Shown one piece after another: positions 26,124 through 34,894 of a DNA stretch of 46,212 bases. The translations under genes were made by a program, and so were the position numbers. Position 1 is the first letter of the stretch. Each line of letters begins with the position of its first letter. The DNA is from Candidatus Avelusimicrobium facis (GTDB lineage: Bacteria; Elusimicrobiota; Elusimicrobia; Elusimicrobiales; Elusimicrobiaceae): positions 1-46,212 of the forward strand of contig CAAFHX010000074.1 of NCBI GenBank assembly GCA_900762815.1. Reading direction: 5' to 3'. The notes beneath the pieces are model-generated. The model ran no database searches and had not been told where the DNA came from. It worked only from the letters and a program-made list of their open reading frames with translations.

Positions 26124-26968
26124 CACCGCCCACCCGCGCCCAGCTTTTAGCCCAAGCTGCGGCCCAATTATCCGCCGTTCCCACGCCGCAGCCGCGTGCG
26201 GAGGCGGAATTTTTATTGGCGGCAGTGCTGGGGTTGACGCGTACGCGGCTGTTGGCCTTTGCCCGGGAGCCGGTGGACGCGCAAGATGAGCAAAAATTTT
26301 GGTCTTATGTGGAGCAAAAAAAGGCCGGCGTACCTGTGGCGTATATCACGGGAGAAACGGATTTCTGCGGCTTGACTTTGCGCAGCGATGCGCGCGCTTT
26401 GGCTCCGCGCCCGGAGACGGAGGAGCTGGCCCAATATTGCGCTAATTTGTTTGAACGCGGGGCGGACCCGGCGGTGCTGGACGTATGCACGGGCAGCGGC
26501 TGCTTGGCCTTGGCCCTGGCGGCCCGGTTCCCCCGGGCACAGGTAACGGGAGTAGACCTTTCCCCGGAGGCTTTGGCCTTGGCGGCGGAGAATGCCCGTC
26601 TGACCCAATTGCAAGACCGCGTGCAATGGCTGCAAAGCGATTTGTTTGAAAATGTCAGCGGTACCTTTGATTTGATTGTTTCCAATCCGCCGTATATTCC
26701 CACAGCCGATATCGCCGCTTTAAGCGCCGAGGTGCAGCACGAACCGCGCCTGGCTTTGGACGGCGGGGCCGACGGGCTGGACCTGGTGCGCCGCATTGTG
26801 TCGGTGGCGGCGGACTATTTAACCCCTTACGGGACCTTGGCCCTGGAAATCGGCCTGGGGGAAGCGCCTGCGGTATGCGCCCTGTTTGACGCCCGGCTGT
26901 GGGAGGGCGGCGTGAAAAAGGATTTTGCCGGAGTGGACCGTTTTGTATTTGCCCGTCGTAAATTTTAA
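26120..26968 (+). CDS. prmC: release factor glutamine methyltransferase
   Basis: 282 aa from the ATG at 26120, which overlaps the GT9 stop as ATGA; an ATG six bases earlier is also possible. The N-terminal helical release-factor-binding domain is followed by a SAM-dependent Rossmann methyltransferase (VLDVCTGSGCLALALA) and the catalytic NPPYIPT motif. It methylates the Gln of the GGQ loop in RF1 and RF2, which fits its place in the prfA operon. Confidence 0.95.
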   Translation: MTPPTRAQLLAQAAAQLSAVPTPQPRAEAEFLLAAVLGLTRTRLLAFAREPVDAQDEQKFWSYVEQKKAGVPVAYITGETDFCGLTLRSDARALAPRPETEELAQYCANLFERGADPAVLDVCTGSGCLALALAARFPRAQVTGVDLSPEALALAAENARLTQLQDRVQWLQSDLFENVSGTFDLIVSNPPYIPTADIAALSAEVQHEPRLALDGGADGLDLVRRIVSVAADYLTPYGTLALEIGLGEAPAVCALFDARLWEGGVKKDFAGVDRFVFARRKF

Positions 26969-26983
26969 GGAAAGGAGCTTTTT

Positions 26984-28255
26984 ATGGACCGTTTTTTAGT
27001 GGAAGGTGGCCGGAAATTAAAAGGGACGGTAACTGTCAGCGGCAGTAAAAACGCCTGCTTGCCGGTGCTGGTGGCATCCTTGCTTACCGATGAGCCGTTT
27101 GTGTTGCATCGCGTGCCTGACCTGCGCGATGTACGTACCACGTTAAAGATTTTGCAGGCCTTGGGCAAAAAGGTGCAGTACCAAAACGGCACCGTTACCA
27201 TTTTGGCCGACGGCGCCTTAAAAAACACCCTGCCTTATGAGCTGGTCAAACAGATGCGCGCCAGCTTTTGGGTGGCGGGGCCGTTGCTGTCGCGTTTTAA
27301 ACAGGCGGTCATTCCGCTGCCGGGGGGCTGTGCCTTGGGGGCGCGCCCGGTGGATATCCATTTAAAAGGCTTTGAGCGTTTGGGGGCGGCGTGCACTACG
27401 CAGCAAGGCAATGTGGTGCTGTCTGCGCAAGCGCTGCATCCGGCCAAAATCACGCTGCGCTTTCCGAGTGTGGGCGCTACGCAAAATTTAATGATGTGCG
27501 CCGCGTTGATCCCCGGTGAGACCGTGCTGGAAAATGTGGCCAAGGAGCCGGAAATTGAAGATGTTTCTGCGGTGCTGCGCCAAATGGGGGCGGAGGTTTT
27601 TTCCGATGAAAAAGGCCGCCTGGTGGTGCGGGGCCGGTCTGCCTTGCACGGGGTGGAGCATACCGTGGTGGCGGACCGCATTGAAAGCGGCAGCTATATG
27701 CTGGCCGCCGCCGCTACGCGCGGAGACGTGCGGGTGGAGGGTTGCGTGCCGGAGCACAACTCCATGCTGCTGGACTGCCTGCAAGAAGCGGGGGTCCCGC
27801 TGGAAATCGGAGCCGATTATGTGCAGGTTAAACCCTATGACACACCGCTTAAACCTTTGCGCGTGAAAACCGCTCCGTACCCCGGGTTTGCCACGGATTT
27901 GCAAGCCCCGTGGATGGCCCTGATGAGCTTGTGCAACGGCACGGCGGAAGTGGACGAGGACATTTTTGAGAACCGTTTTATGCATGCGCCGGAGTTGGTG
28001 CGCATGGGGGCCGATATCGTTACCGAAAAGAGCATTGCCCGCATTACCGGGGTAAAAAAATTGTCCGGGGCGCATGTCATGGCGTCGGATTTACGCGGTG
28101 GCTTTGCCCTGCTTATTGCGGGGCTGTGCGCCAGCGGCGTAACGGAAATTGAACGCGTGTATCACATAGACCGCGGCTACGAAAACCCGGAGGGGAAACT
28201 CAATGCCCTGGGGGCCCGGATTACGCGCTATAACCCCGATAAAGATGACTTTTAA
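26984..28255 (+). CDS. murA: UDP-N-acetylglucosamine 1-carboxyvinyltransferase
   Basis: 423 aa, family length. SGSKNACLPVLVASLL at the N-terminus, catalytic loop PGGCALGARPVDIHL with Cys116 (the residue attacked by fosfomycin), and a C-terminal DLRGGFALLIAGL. First committed step of peptidoglycan synthesis, transferring enolpyruvate to UDP-GlcNAc. Strong ribosome site AAAGGAGC. It overlaps folC by 11 bases. The retained Cys means the common Cys-to-Asp fosfomycin resistance is not present. Confidence 0.97.
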   Translation: MDRFLVEGGRKLKGTVTVSGSKNACLPVLVASLLTDEPFVLHRVPDLRDVRTTLKILQALGKKVQYQNGTVTILADGALKNTLPYELVKQMRASFWVAGPLLSRFKQAVIPLPGGCALGARPVDIHLKGFERLGAACTTQQGNVVLSAQALHPAKITLRFPSVGATQNLMMCAALIPGETVLENVAKEPEIEDVSAVLRQMGAEVFSDEKGRLVVRGRSALHGVEHTVVADRIESGSYMLAAAATRGDVRVEGCVPEHNSMLLDCLQEAGVPLEIGADYVQVKPYDTPLKPLRVKTAPYPGFATDLQAPWMALMSLCNGTAEVDEDIFENRFMHAPELVRMGADIVTEKSIARITGVKKLSGAHVMASDLRGGFALLIAGLCASGVTEIERVYHIDRGYENPEGKLNALGARITRYNPDKDDF

Positions 28256-29507
28256 CGCAGTTTGGACGCAGCTGCTGCACCGCAGCGGCCCGGGCTGCGG
28301 TGTGGGACTGGCCGGCTTAGCGCGCGTATTGGCGCGGCTGGGAAATCCTCAAAATCAATTTTCTGTATTGCAAGTGGCCGGCACCAACGGCAAAGGCAGC
28401 GTCTGTTATTTGGCGGCGCAAGCCTTGCAGCAGGCCGGGCACAAAACCGGGTTGTTTATTTCCCCGCATTTAATTTCCCCGTGTGAGCGGATGCGTATCA
28501 ACGGGCAAAGCATCTCCCGTCCCGCGCTGGCCCGGGCCGTGCAAACCGTGCTGCAAGCGGAAGAAAAGCCCCTTAATTTTTTTGAAATTTTAACCGCCGC
28601 CGCCCTGGTGTATTTCGCCCAAAAAGGAGTGGATTTTGCCGTGTTGGAAACGGGGTTGGGCGGACGCAAGGACCCCACCACCGTTTGCACTCCGGCGGCC
28701 TGCGTGATTACTTCCATCGGCAAGGACCATTGCCAATTGTTGGGCCATACCTTGGCGCAAATTGCCCAAGAAAAGGCCGGTATCATTAAGCCCGGCGTGC
28801 CGGTATTTTGCGGTGCGTGCCCGGCCACGGCGTTGCGGGAAATTAAAAAACAGGCCCGTCGGCGGCAGGCCCCGTTTTTTTATACGCCGCAATCCCCGGT
28901 TTTTACCTTTCAGCGGGTGGATTGGCTGCGGCGGAGGCTGCTTTTGCAAAAGGGCCGCCGCGTTTGGCCGCTGGCTTTGTTGGGGGAAAACCAGGCTGCC
29001 AATGCAGACGTGGTATACCAAGCCTTGCGCTTTTTGGGCGTGAATGAAACGGCCTTAAAAAAAGCCTTTGCGGCGGTGCGGGTGCCGTGCCGCTTTGAGG
29101 TGCTGCACGCGGGGAAAAATACTTTTGTTTTTGACGGAGCGCATAATCCCCCGGCGGTGGAGGGCTTTATCCGTTTTTTTGCCCAAAGTCCGTGGGCGCC
29201 GGGGGCCGCTTTGGTGTGCGGTTTTATGCAGGACAAGGACTATCCCCGCATGCTGCGTATTTTGGCTCCGCATTTTCCGGCTTTGTTCATCACGCAGCCG
29301 CCGGGCCCCCGGGCAGCCTCTTTGGCGGCGGTGCGCGCAGCGCTGCCGCGCGGTGTGCGGGCCTCTTATTATGCCACGCCGCAGCGGGCCTTGCGCGCGG
29401 CGGCACAGGCATACAACCACGTGGCGGTGTGCGGGTCCTTTTACGTGGCGGGGCAGCTACGCGCGTGCGTAGGAAAAGGATTGACAGAGCTCTCTGATTG
29501 TGATTAA
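28245..29507 (+). CDS. folC: bifunctional folylpolyglutamate/dihydrofolate synthase
   Basis: 420 aa from the ATG at 28245, which lies inside the murA stop region (GATGACTTTTAA read in another frame). Mur-ligase fold: VAGTNGKGSVCYLAA P-loop, LFISPHLISPCERM, LETGLGGRKDPTTV, TSIGKDHCQLLG, and a C-terminal VFDGAHNPPAVEGF. It adds glutamate to dihydropteroate or folates in the cytoplasm. The C-terminal domain is rich in Arg/Ala and somewhat shortened. Translationally coupled to murA. Confidence 0.94.
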   Translation: MTFNAVWTQLLHRSGPGCGVGLAGLARVLARLGNPQNQFSVLQVAGTNGKGSVCYLAAQALQQAGHKTGLFISPHLISPCERMRINGQSISRPALARAVQTVLQAEEKPLNFFEILTAAALVYFAQKGVDFAVLETGLGGRKDPTTVCTPAACVITSIGKDHCQLLGHTLAQIAQEKAGIIKPGVPVFCGACPATALREIKKQARRRQAPFFYTPQSPVFTFQRVDWLRRRLLLQKGRRVWPLALLGENQAANADVVYQALRFLGVNETALKKAFAAVRVPCRFEVLHAGKNTFVFDGAHNPPAVEGFIRFFAQSPWAPGAALVCGFMQDKDYPRMLRILAPHFPALFITQPPGPRAASLAAVRAALPRGVRASYYATPQRALRAAAQAYNHVAVCGSFYVAGQLRACVGKGLTELSDCD

Positions 29508-29510
29508 ATT
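29481..29510 (+). promoter_or_regulatory. candidate promoter of the coiled-coil gene
   Basis: Perfect TTGACA (29481-29486), 18-base spacer, TAAATT (29505-29510). It lies across the folC stop codon and 30 bases before the next ATG. Confidence 0.5.
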
Positions 29511-29540
29511 TAGTATATTCATTTTTCGGCGGGAACAGAC

Positions 29541-31184
29541 ATGGACAACAATCAACTGGACGGACAGAGCGACATCGCACGCTTTTTAGAAAAATTCAAT
29601 CAACCTACTCCGGCGGCGGCACCCTCTTTTACCCGTCCGGCGGAGCCGGCCAAAAATCCGCTCCCGTCGGCCGCCAAGCAGGAACAATACAACCAATCCT
29701 TTGAAAAGCTGGAAGAAAAAATCCGCGAATTAGAAGAAAAATTTGAAGCTTCCGCCGCCCAAAATGAGGCCGTCATGCGGGAGCTGGCCCGTACCCGCGA
29801 AGCGGTGGAAAACCAAAAAAGCCGCGATGGGTTCTACGCCAATATTACCGCGACAATTGCCAATTTAAAAGAAAGCGTGGAAAATCTTTCCCGTGCCCAG
29901 CAGGCCCCGCGCCTGTATAATTTGGCCCCGGCGATGAGCCGCACCTTTGACGCAGCCGCCCCGCAGCCGCTCAGCGAATATACGGCCTTGTCTTATTATC
30001 AGCCCGACAGCTACCGCCAGGCCCAGCAGGCCAAACTGCAGCAAGCGCAAGAGCAAAAAGAACAGGCCTTGCAGGAGCGCGACAGCGCCCGGGAAGAGAA
30101 AAACCGCGCCTTGGCGGATTTGGCTTTGGCCCGCACGCAGCGGGAACAGGCCGCCCTTTCTTTTAACAGCGAGCGGGAGGAAAAAGCCCGCATTATCTCC
30201 AGCCTGCAGCAAAAGGCCAGCCAGCTTAAGGCCGTGAATGTGGCCCTGGACCGGGAAATCAAACGCACCCAGCAGGAAAAGCTGGAGGCTTTGCGCAAAT
30301 CGGCCGAGCAAGCCAAAGAAATTTTGTCTTTGCGCGACGCCTTGACCGCTGCGGAAGAGCGGTTTAAATCCTTTGATTTTGAAGGACGGATTATTTCCGT
30401 CAAACGCCAATACCAGCAAAAAGTAACCACGCTGGAAAACCAGCTGCATGAAATTTCCAACACCTGTATGAGACAGGTGGAAGAAATTGAGTCGCTCAAG
30501 GCCGAGAATTTGAAGTTGCACCAAATTGCCGAAGAGCGTGAGCAGCTGGCCGCTTTGTACGAGGCTAAAACGCACGAGTTGGAAGCCTTGCAAGCCTCCG
30601 TGGCCACGCTGCGCAGCGAAAACGACAAAAAGAACCAAGCCCGCCTGGCCGCCTTCACGCACCGCATGCAAAACTTGCAGCAGGAGCACGAGGCTTTGGC
30701 CCAGCGCTTGACGCAGGCACAGCAAGCCCTGCAGAGCGTCAGCGCGGAAAAGCAAACCTTGGAAGAGAATTTCAAAACCTTGCTTGGCAAAATTGAAAAG
30801 AACGACGCCGTGATTGAATCTCTCAAGCAAAAAATTGAAGTGCTCACGGCGGAAAACCGGGAGCTCAAAGACCGTCCCGCCGCCAAACCGGCCGTGGTGC
30901 GCCCGCAAGCCCCCAAAGAGCCCGTGACGGTGCGCCAGCCCTTGCCGGCTGCCAAACCCGCCGCCAAGACCATGCGCGCGCCCCTGCCTTCGGCGCCGGA
31001 GGAAGCTCCGGTGGGGATGCAAAACACCTTGCGCTCCAAGGTGCAGACCGAGGCGGACTTGCCGGAAATCCGCGTGGCCGAGCCGGTGCCGCAAGAGGAG
31101 CTCTACAACGGCGAGGACTTCCTGGAAAAAACAGACAGTTTCATCGGCCGGATGAAATGGTCCATCTTCCGCGAGGACAAATAA
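29541..31184 (+). CDS. large cytoplasmic coiled-coil protein, unknown function
   Basis: 547 aa; family not recognised. No signal peptide or membrane segment. Residues about 50-110 and 165-455 are almost continuous heptad-type Glu/Lys/Gln/Leu sequence (for example SFEKLEEKIRELEEKFEAS), separated by a Pro/Tyr-rich stretch (about 115-160). A Pro/Ala/Lys linker (about 455-505) leads to an acidic C-terminal segment ending FIGRMKWSIFREDK, with aromatic residues that look like a docking peptide. It has its own promoter and terminator between folC and ddl. A structural or scaffold role (cell shape, division, cytoskeleton) is a guess from architecture and cell-wall neighbours only. Confidence 0.75.
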   Translation: MDNNQLDGQSDIARFLEKFNQPTPAAAPSFTRPAEPAKNPLPSAAKQEQYNQSFEKLEEKIRELEEKFEASAAQNEAVMRELARTREAVENQKSRDGFYANITATIANLKESVENLSRAQQAPRLYNLAPAMSRTFDAAAPQPLSEYTALSYYQPDSYRQAQQAKLQQAQEQKEQALQERDSAREEKNRALADLALARTQREQAALSFNSEREEKARIISSLQQKASQLKAVNVALDREIKRTQQEKLEALRKSAEQAKEILSLRDALTAAEERFKSFDFEGRIISVKRQYQQKVTTLENQLHEISNTCMRQVEEIESLKAENLKLHQIAEEREQLAALYEAKTHELEALQASVATLRSENDKKNQARLAAFTHRMQNLQQEHEALAQRLTQAQQALQSVSAEKQTLEENFKTLLGKIEKNDAVIESLKQKIEVLTAENRELKDRPAAKPAVVRPQAPKEPVTVRQPLPAAKPAAKTMRAPLPSAPEEAPVGMQNTLRSKVQTEADLPEIRVAEPVPQEELYNGEDFLEKTDSFIGRMKWSIFREDK

Positions 31185-31190
31185 ATTTAA

Positions 31191-31217
31191 AAAAGCCTGA
31201 TGTAAATCAGGCTTTTT
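31191..31217 (+). terminator. intrinsic terminator
   Basis: Perfect 10-bp stem AAAAGCCTGA/TCAGGCTTTT with TGTAAA loop, plus T. It ends 11 bases before the ddl start. Confidence 0.85.
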
Positions 31218-31228
31218 AACAGGTAAAT

Positions 31229-32305
31229 ATGACAGAAAAATTAAATATTGCCGTGTTATACGGCGGCAAATCCACCGAGCACGAGGTGTCCGTACACAGC
31301 GCGCAGACGGTTTGCCAAATGCTGCAGCAAAGCGGCACGTACCAAGTTACTTTTATTTTTATAAACCGGCAGGGCCGTTGGTTTTTGCAAAAGGCCTGCA
31401 GCGAGGCTACGGCGCAGGATGTGGAAATCACCCCGGTAACCTTGCCGCAGGGCAGCCTGTTTATCCCGTCGGAAAACCGCTTTTTAAAGCCGGACGTGTT
31501 CTTCCCGGTGCTGCACGGCGCCAACGGAGAGGACGGCACCTTGCAAGGGTTGCTGGAACTGTTGGATGTGCCGTACGTGGGGTGCGGGGTGTTGGCTTCG
31601 GCCCAAGCCATGGACAAACTGGCCGCTAAAGCCATGGCCCGCCAGCACGGGGTGCCGGTTTTGCCGTGCCGGGCGGTTTCTTCCGCCGCGTATGACAAAG
31701 CCGCCTTGGAAGCCTGGGCGCAACAGACGGGCTATCCGGTGTTTGTTAAGCCGGTGCGCTTGGGGTCCTCTGTCGGCGTAACGAAGGTAAAAAATGCCGC
31801 TCAGCTGCACCCGGCGGTGGCGCTGGCCTTGCGTTTTGATACGGACGTCATGGTGGAAAAGGGGGTGGAAAACCCGCGCGAAATTTTCTGCGGATTATTG
31901 GGCGAGGGGGCCCGCGTTCAAGCCTCTTTATGCGGCGAGTTAAAAATGCTGCAGAGCGAATTTTTTGATTATCAGGCCAAATACATTACCGCAGGCGGGT
32001 GCGAAACCCGCGTGCCGGCCCAACTGCCCGCTGAGACGGCTGAGGAAATCCGCCGCCAGAGCATGAGCATTTTTAAAGCCCTAAACGGCAGCGGGTTGGC
32101 CCGGGCAGACTTTTTGGTGGACGGCGCGGGCAAGGCGTGGTTTTCTGAAATTAATACCTTGCCGGGGCTGTCTCTGAGCAGTTTGTATCCGCAGCTTTTT
32201 GAGGCTTCCGGCGTGGCGTATGCCCGCGTGTTGCAGCAGTTGGTGGAGCTGGCGCTGCAGGTGCACCGGCGCAAAAAAACTTTATCTATGGAGCGTATGG
32301 GCTGA
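31229..32305 (+). CDS. ddl: D-alanine--D-alanine ligase
   Basis: 358 aa. ATP-grasp ligase with N-terminal VLYGGKSTEHEVSVHSA, the central PVFVKPVRLGSSVGVTKV nucleotide-binding strand, and C-terminal SEINTLPGLSLSSLYP (metal-binding Glu and Asn). It makes the D-Ala-D-Ala terminus of peptidoglycan precursors in the cytoplasm. The serine subsite residue pattern does not by itself show D-lactate specificity. The stop overlaps the next gene by one base (TGATG). Confidence 0.95.
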   Translation: MTEKLNIAVLYGGKSTEHEVSVHSAQTVCQMLQQSGTYQVTFIFINRQGRWFLQKACSEATAQDVEITPVTLPQGSLFIPSENRFLKPDVFFPVLHGANGEDGTLQGLLELLDVPYVGCGVLASAQAMDKLAAKAMARQHGVPVLPCRAVSSAAYDKAALEAWAQQTGYPVFVKPVRLGSSVGVTKVKNAAQLHPAVALALRFDTDVMVEKGVENPREIFCGLLGEGARVQASLCGELKMLQSEFFDYQAKYITAGGCETRVPAQLPAETAEEIRRQSMSIFKALNGSGLARADFLVDGAGKAWFSEINTLPGLSLSSLYPQLFEASGVAYARVLQQLVELALQVHRRKKTLSMERMG

Positions 32306-32736
32306 TGCGGTTTTTGTTGCGGCGCTGGAAAGAAATGGATTTTTGGCTAAAGTTTATCTGGGTGTTTTGCCTATTGGGCACCCTGATGAACCTGCTGTAT
32401 ATCTGCCGGGATTTGTTTACGGGCGGCGTGCTCTTGCGGTTGCATGTCGGGTTTTTGCTGCTTTATGCCGGGCAAGCGGTTTTCATTTTAATGAAAGAGC
32501 GGCTGGTATTTGTGCTGTCTTTGCTGCAGGCGGTGCTGGCCTTTTTGACCAATGCCGATTTCACGTTTGTTCCCTTGCTTAAACCTTTGGGCCGGCTGCT
32601 GTACATAGCGGCGGGGGGCTTTACGGTGGAGCAGATAGAAATGTATAAATACACATTTATGTCTGCCTGTTTTACGCTGGAGCTGCTCAAAACGGCGTGG
32701 CTGTTTTTGCTTTTGCCCGCGCCGTCTAAAAAATAA
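32305..32736 (+). CDS. small integral membrane protein, unknown function
   Basis: 143 aa with about four hydrophobic segments (about 15-35, 40-60, 65-85, 115-138). No family recognised. It starts one base inside the ddl stop, so it is translationally coupled to ddl, and ends before a strong bidirectional terminator. The link to cell-wall synthesis is only positional. Confidence 0.7.
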   Translation: MRFLLRRWKEMDFWLKFIWVFCLLGTLMNLLYICRDLFTGGVLLRLHVGFLLLYAGQAVFILMKERLVFVLSLLQAVLAFLTNADFTFVPLLKPLGRLLYIAAGGFTVEQIEMYKYTFMSACFTLELLKTAWLFLLLPAPSKK

Positions 32737-32755
32737 GCCGTTTTAAAGACCAGGC

Positions 32756-32781
32756 AAAACCCCGGTATCAGCCGGGGTTTT
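32756..32781. terminator. bidirectional intrinsic terminator
   Basis: Perfect 10-bp stem AAAACCCCGG/CCGGGGTTTT with TATCAG loop. It serves the ddl unit and the minus-strand small gene. Confidence 0.9.
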
Positions 32782-32784
32782 GCT

Positions 32785-33039
32785 TTAAAAGGGTTTGGCG
32801 CAGCCCCGGGTATAGGCGCTGCCCCGCCGGGGCATGCTGGGCAAGGCGGCGGTCCAGTCCAGCAGCGGGTTGACGTGTTGCACCCGGGTGGATTTACGCA
32901 GCAGCATGCGGGCGGTTTCTAAATTTACAAAACGCTTTTCCGCCGGGGTCAAACACACCACGCAGGCGTGGCTGGCTTGCTCTTGCCAAGAGGGTTTGGG
33001 AGCAAAAAATTGTTTAAAGTGTAAGAGGGTCTTTTTCAT
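32785..33039 (-). CDS. small protein of unknown function
   Basis: 84 aa, starting MKKTLLHFKQFFAPKPSW; not hydrophobic enough for a membrane protein. A CVVC pair at about 26-29 and basic residues are notable. Support for it being real: a possible ribosome site (AAAGGAT) about 13 bases upstream, a bidirectional terminator exactly at its end, and an upstream GC-rich element like that of the 9863-13723 gene family. No family recognised. Confidence 0.5.
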   Translation of the reverse strand: MKKTLLHFKQFFAPKPSWQEQASHACVVCLTPAEKRFVNLETARMLLRKSTRVQHVNPLLDWTAALPSMPRRGSAYTRGCAKPF

Positions 33040-33094
33040 ACATATAGTCTATCCTTTTCCCGGGCCGCAAAACAGAGCCGAAAGACCCAACCCC

Positions 33095-33132
33095 GGCGCA
33101 ATTTAGGCCCGCGCTTTTTTAGGTCCTTTGGT
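33095..33132 (-). promoter_or_regulatory. possible fourth copy of the CCAAAGG...GGGCCTAA element
   Basis: On the minus strand: CCAAAGGACCTA (about 33120-33131), then GGGCCTAAAT (33101-33110). The form and spacing resemble 9792, 10891 and 12314, but without the final CCCTTG. It is upstream of the minus-strand small gene. Confidence 0.35.
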
Positions 33133-33171
33133 CCCGGGTGCGGGGCCTCATGGGGTATAACGGACGGGAAT

Positions 33172-33180
33172 TGCTATAAT
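33172..33180 (+). promoter_or_regulatory. extended -10 promoter of the histidine kinase gene
   Basis: TGC followed by TATAAT (33175-33180). The kinase ATG is only 10 bases further on, so the mRNA would have a leader of about four bases or fewer. Confidence 0.55.
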
Positions 33181-33190
33181 AATAACAGGT

Positions 33191-34894
33191 ATGTCTATTT
33201 TTTCTAAACTCTTTAAACTGTTTGCCACCGTGGTGCTGATGCCGCTGATCCCCATGGCGTTGCTGCTGGCGTATTACCAAAACCGCCAGACGCATACAGT
33301 GCTGGAAATTCATTACAATTTGGCGGAAATCGTTTCCTCAGACATTACCCGCTATGCTGAGGATACCCGCCGCCGTTTTGCCGCCGCTCTGCCGGAGGAA
33401 GGAATGACGCAGCCCGGTACCGCAGCCGCCTTGGAAAAGATGCTCTCCTCTTTGCCGGAGGCGGAGCTGGTGGCCGTGCTGGACCCTGCCGGACACGAAA
33501 CCGCCCGTGCCGCGCGTATGCCCCGGGCGCAACAACCGGGGAAAATAGCTTTGTCTTTGGAGAAAATTCAAACCGCTTTGGCCCCGGGTAAGCGGGGCTG
33601 TTTGGGCACTTTGCAAGAGCCGGACCAAACCCCGGTGGTACAGGTGCTTTATCCGTTGCCGGACGGGCAGTTTTTGTATGCTTGGGTGCGCCCGGTGGAT
33701 TTGTGGGAGCGCTTGCAGCAAATGCGTATCGGCCGGACGGGGCAGGTATATTTGGTTTCGGCGCAAGGGGAGCTGTTTTCCGGCCCGGACCCCTGGCCGC
33801 TGGGGGTGCGCGCGAAGGACTTAAAAAAGCGGTTTTCCGGCAACAGCCGCCTGATTAAGCGTTTGCCCAGCGCGGAGGGACCCTTGGCCGGGGCATTTGC
33901 CTGGTCGGAGCCGCTGGGCGTATATGTGGCGGTGTTGCAGTTGAAGGAAGAAGCCCTGCGCAGTTTATATTTTACCGATTTGGTTTTAATCTTGTTTTTG
34001 TTGGCTATAGCCACCTTGTCTTATTTTGGGGCGTTGGCCTTTTCGCGCAGTTTGGGGGAGCCGATTGCCCAGCTGCTCCAAGGGGCGCAAGCCGTCAGCC
34101 GGGGGGATTTGAACTATCATTTGGATGAAGAAATGGGCTGGGGGGAGTTCAAACAACTCATGCAGGCCTTTAATAAAATGACGGCGGATTTGAAGGATTA
34201 CCAAGCCCTGCAGCTTAAAAGCCAGGTCAGTGAAATGAAAGAGCAAATTTTCCGCTCGGTGGCGCATGATTTGCGGGCGCCGCTTTTGGGGTTACAGGGG
34301 TATATTTATATTCTCTCCAGCGGGCAGCTGGGCCAAACGGAGCGGGAGGAATACCTCCGGCGCATGAGTGAGGCAGCGCAGAATTTATCCTCTTTGCTTG
34401 AAGACGTGCTGGCGGTTTCCCGCGTGGAAGCGGGCATGACTTTGCCGCGCTTGCAGCGGGTGGAGCTGGACCCGCTGGTACAAAGCGTGCTGCATACCTT
34501 GGCCCCGGCTGCGCAGGAAAAGGGCTTGGCTTTGTCGGCCGAAGGGGACGGGGGAACGGCTTGGGCCGACCCCAAACTTTTGCGGCGCATTTTAACCAAT
34601 TTGCTTTCCAATGCCGTTAAATTTACGCAACGGGGATTTGTAAAAATACAGACCCGGCAAACGGCGGAGCGGACGGAAATTTCCGTGGCGGACAGCGGCC
34701 CCGGGTTGACGGAAAAACAATGCAGCGAAGTGTTTGAAAAATATCATCAGGTGGACGAGGGCGCTGAGGGGTACGGCTTGGGGCTGTTCATCAGCCGCCA
34801 ACTGGCCCGCGCCCACGGAGGGGATCTGACGGTGCATTCGGTTCCCGGGCGGGGATGCACCTTTGTGCTGAGCTTGCCTAAGGAGGGAAAATGA
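33191..34894 (+). CDS. membrane sensor histidine kinase
   Basis: 567 aa. N-terminal membrane helix (about 7-27), an extracytoplasmic sensor of about 225 residues of Cache-like type, a second helix (about 265-290), a HAMP linker (about 290-345), a HisKA domain with FRSVAHDLRAPL (His359) and an HATPase with N box ILTNLLSNAVKF, G1 box DSGPG and G2 box GYGLGLFI. It autophosphorylates on His359 in response to a periplasmic ligand. No response regulator is adjacent; the two following genes are a membrane protein and a nuclease, so it is an orphan kinase here. There is no proper Shine-Dalgarno, and the -10 box is almost at the start codon. Confidence 0.92.
   Translation: MSIFSKLFKLFATVVLMPLIPMALLLAYYQNRQTHTVLEIHYNLAEIVSSDITRYAEDTRRRFAAALPEEGMTQPGTAAALEKMLSSLPEAELVAVLDPAGHETARAARMPRAQQPGKIALSLEKIQTALAPGKRGCLGTLQEPDQTPVVQVLYPLPDGQFLYAWVRPVDLWERLQQMRIGRTGQVYLVSAQGELFSGPDPWPLGVRAKDLKKRFSGNSRLIKRLPSAEGPLAGAFAWSEPLGVYVAVLQLKEEALRSLYFTDLVLILFLLAIATLSYFGALAFSRSLGEPIAQLLQGAQAVSRGDLNYHLDEEMGWGEFKQLMQAFNKMTADLKDYQALQLKSQVSEMKEQIFRSVAHDLRAPLLGLQGYIYILSSGQLGQTEREEYLRRMSEAAQNLSSLLEDVLAVSRVEAGMTLPRLQRVELDPLVQSVLHTLAPAAQEKGLALSAEGDGGTAWADPKLLRRILTNLLSNAVKFTQRGFVKIQTRQTAERTEISVADSGPGLTEKQCSEVFEKYHQVDEGAEGYGLGLFISRQLARAHGGDLTVHSVPGRGCTFVLSLPKEGK

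Noticed and set aside
29865..31094. Long open frame on the minus strand opposite the coiled-coil gene
   Set aside because: Its hydrophobic Leu/Phe pattern is the complement of Gln/Lys/Glu codons in the real gene.
31229..32305. Vancomycin-resistance type D-Ala-D-Lac ligase
   Set aside because: No vanH or vanX neighbours; the genome context is ordinary cell-wall housekeeping.
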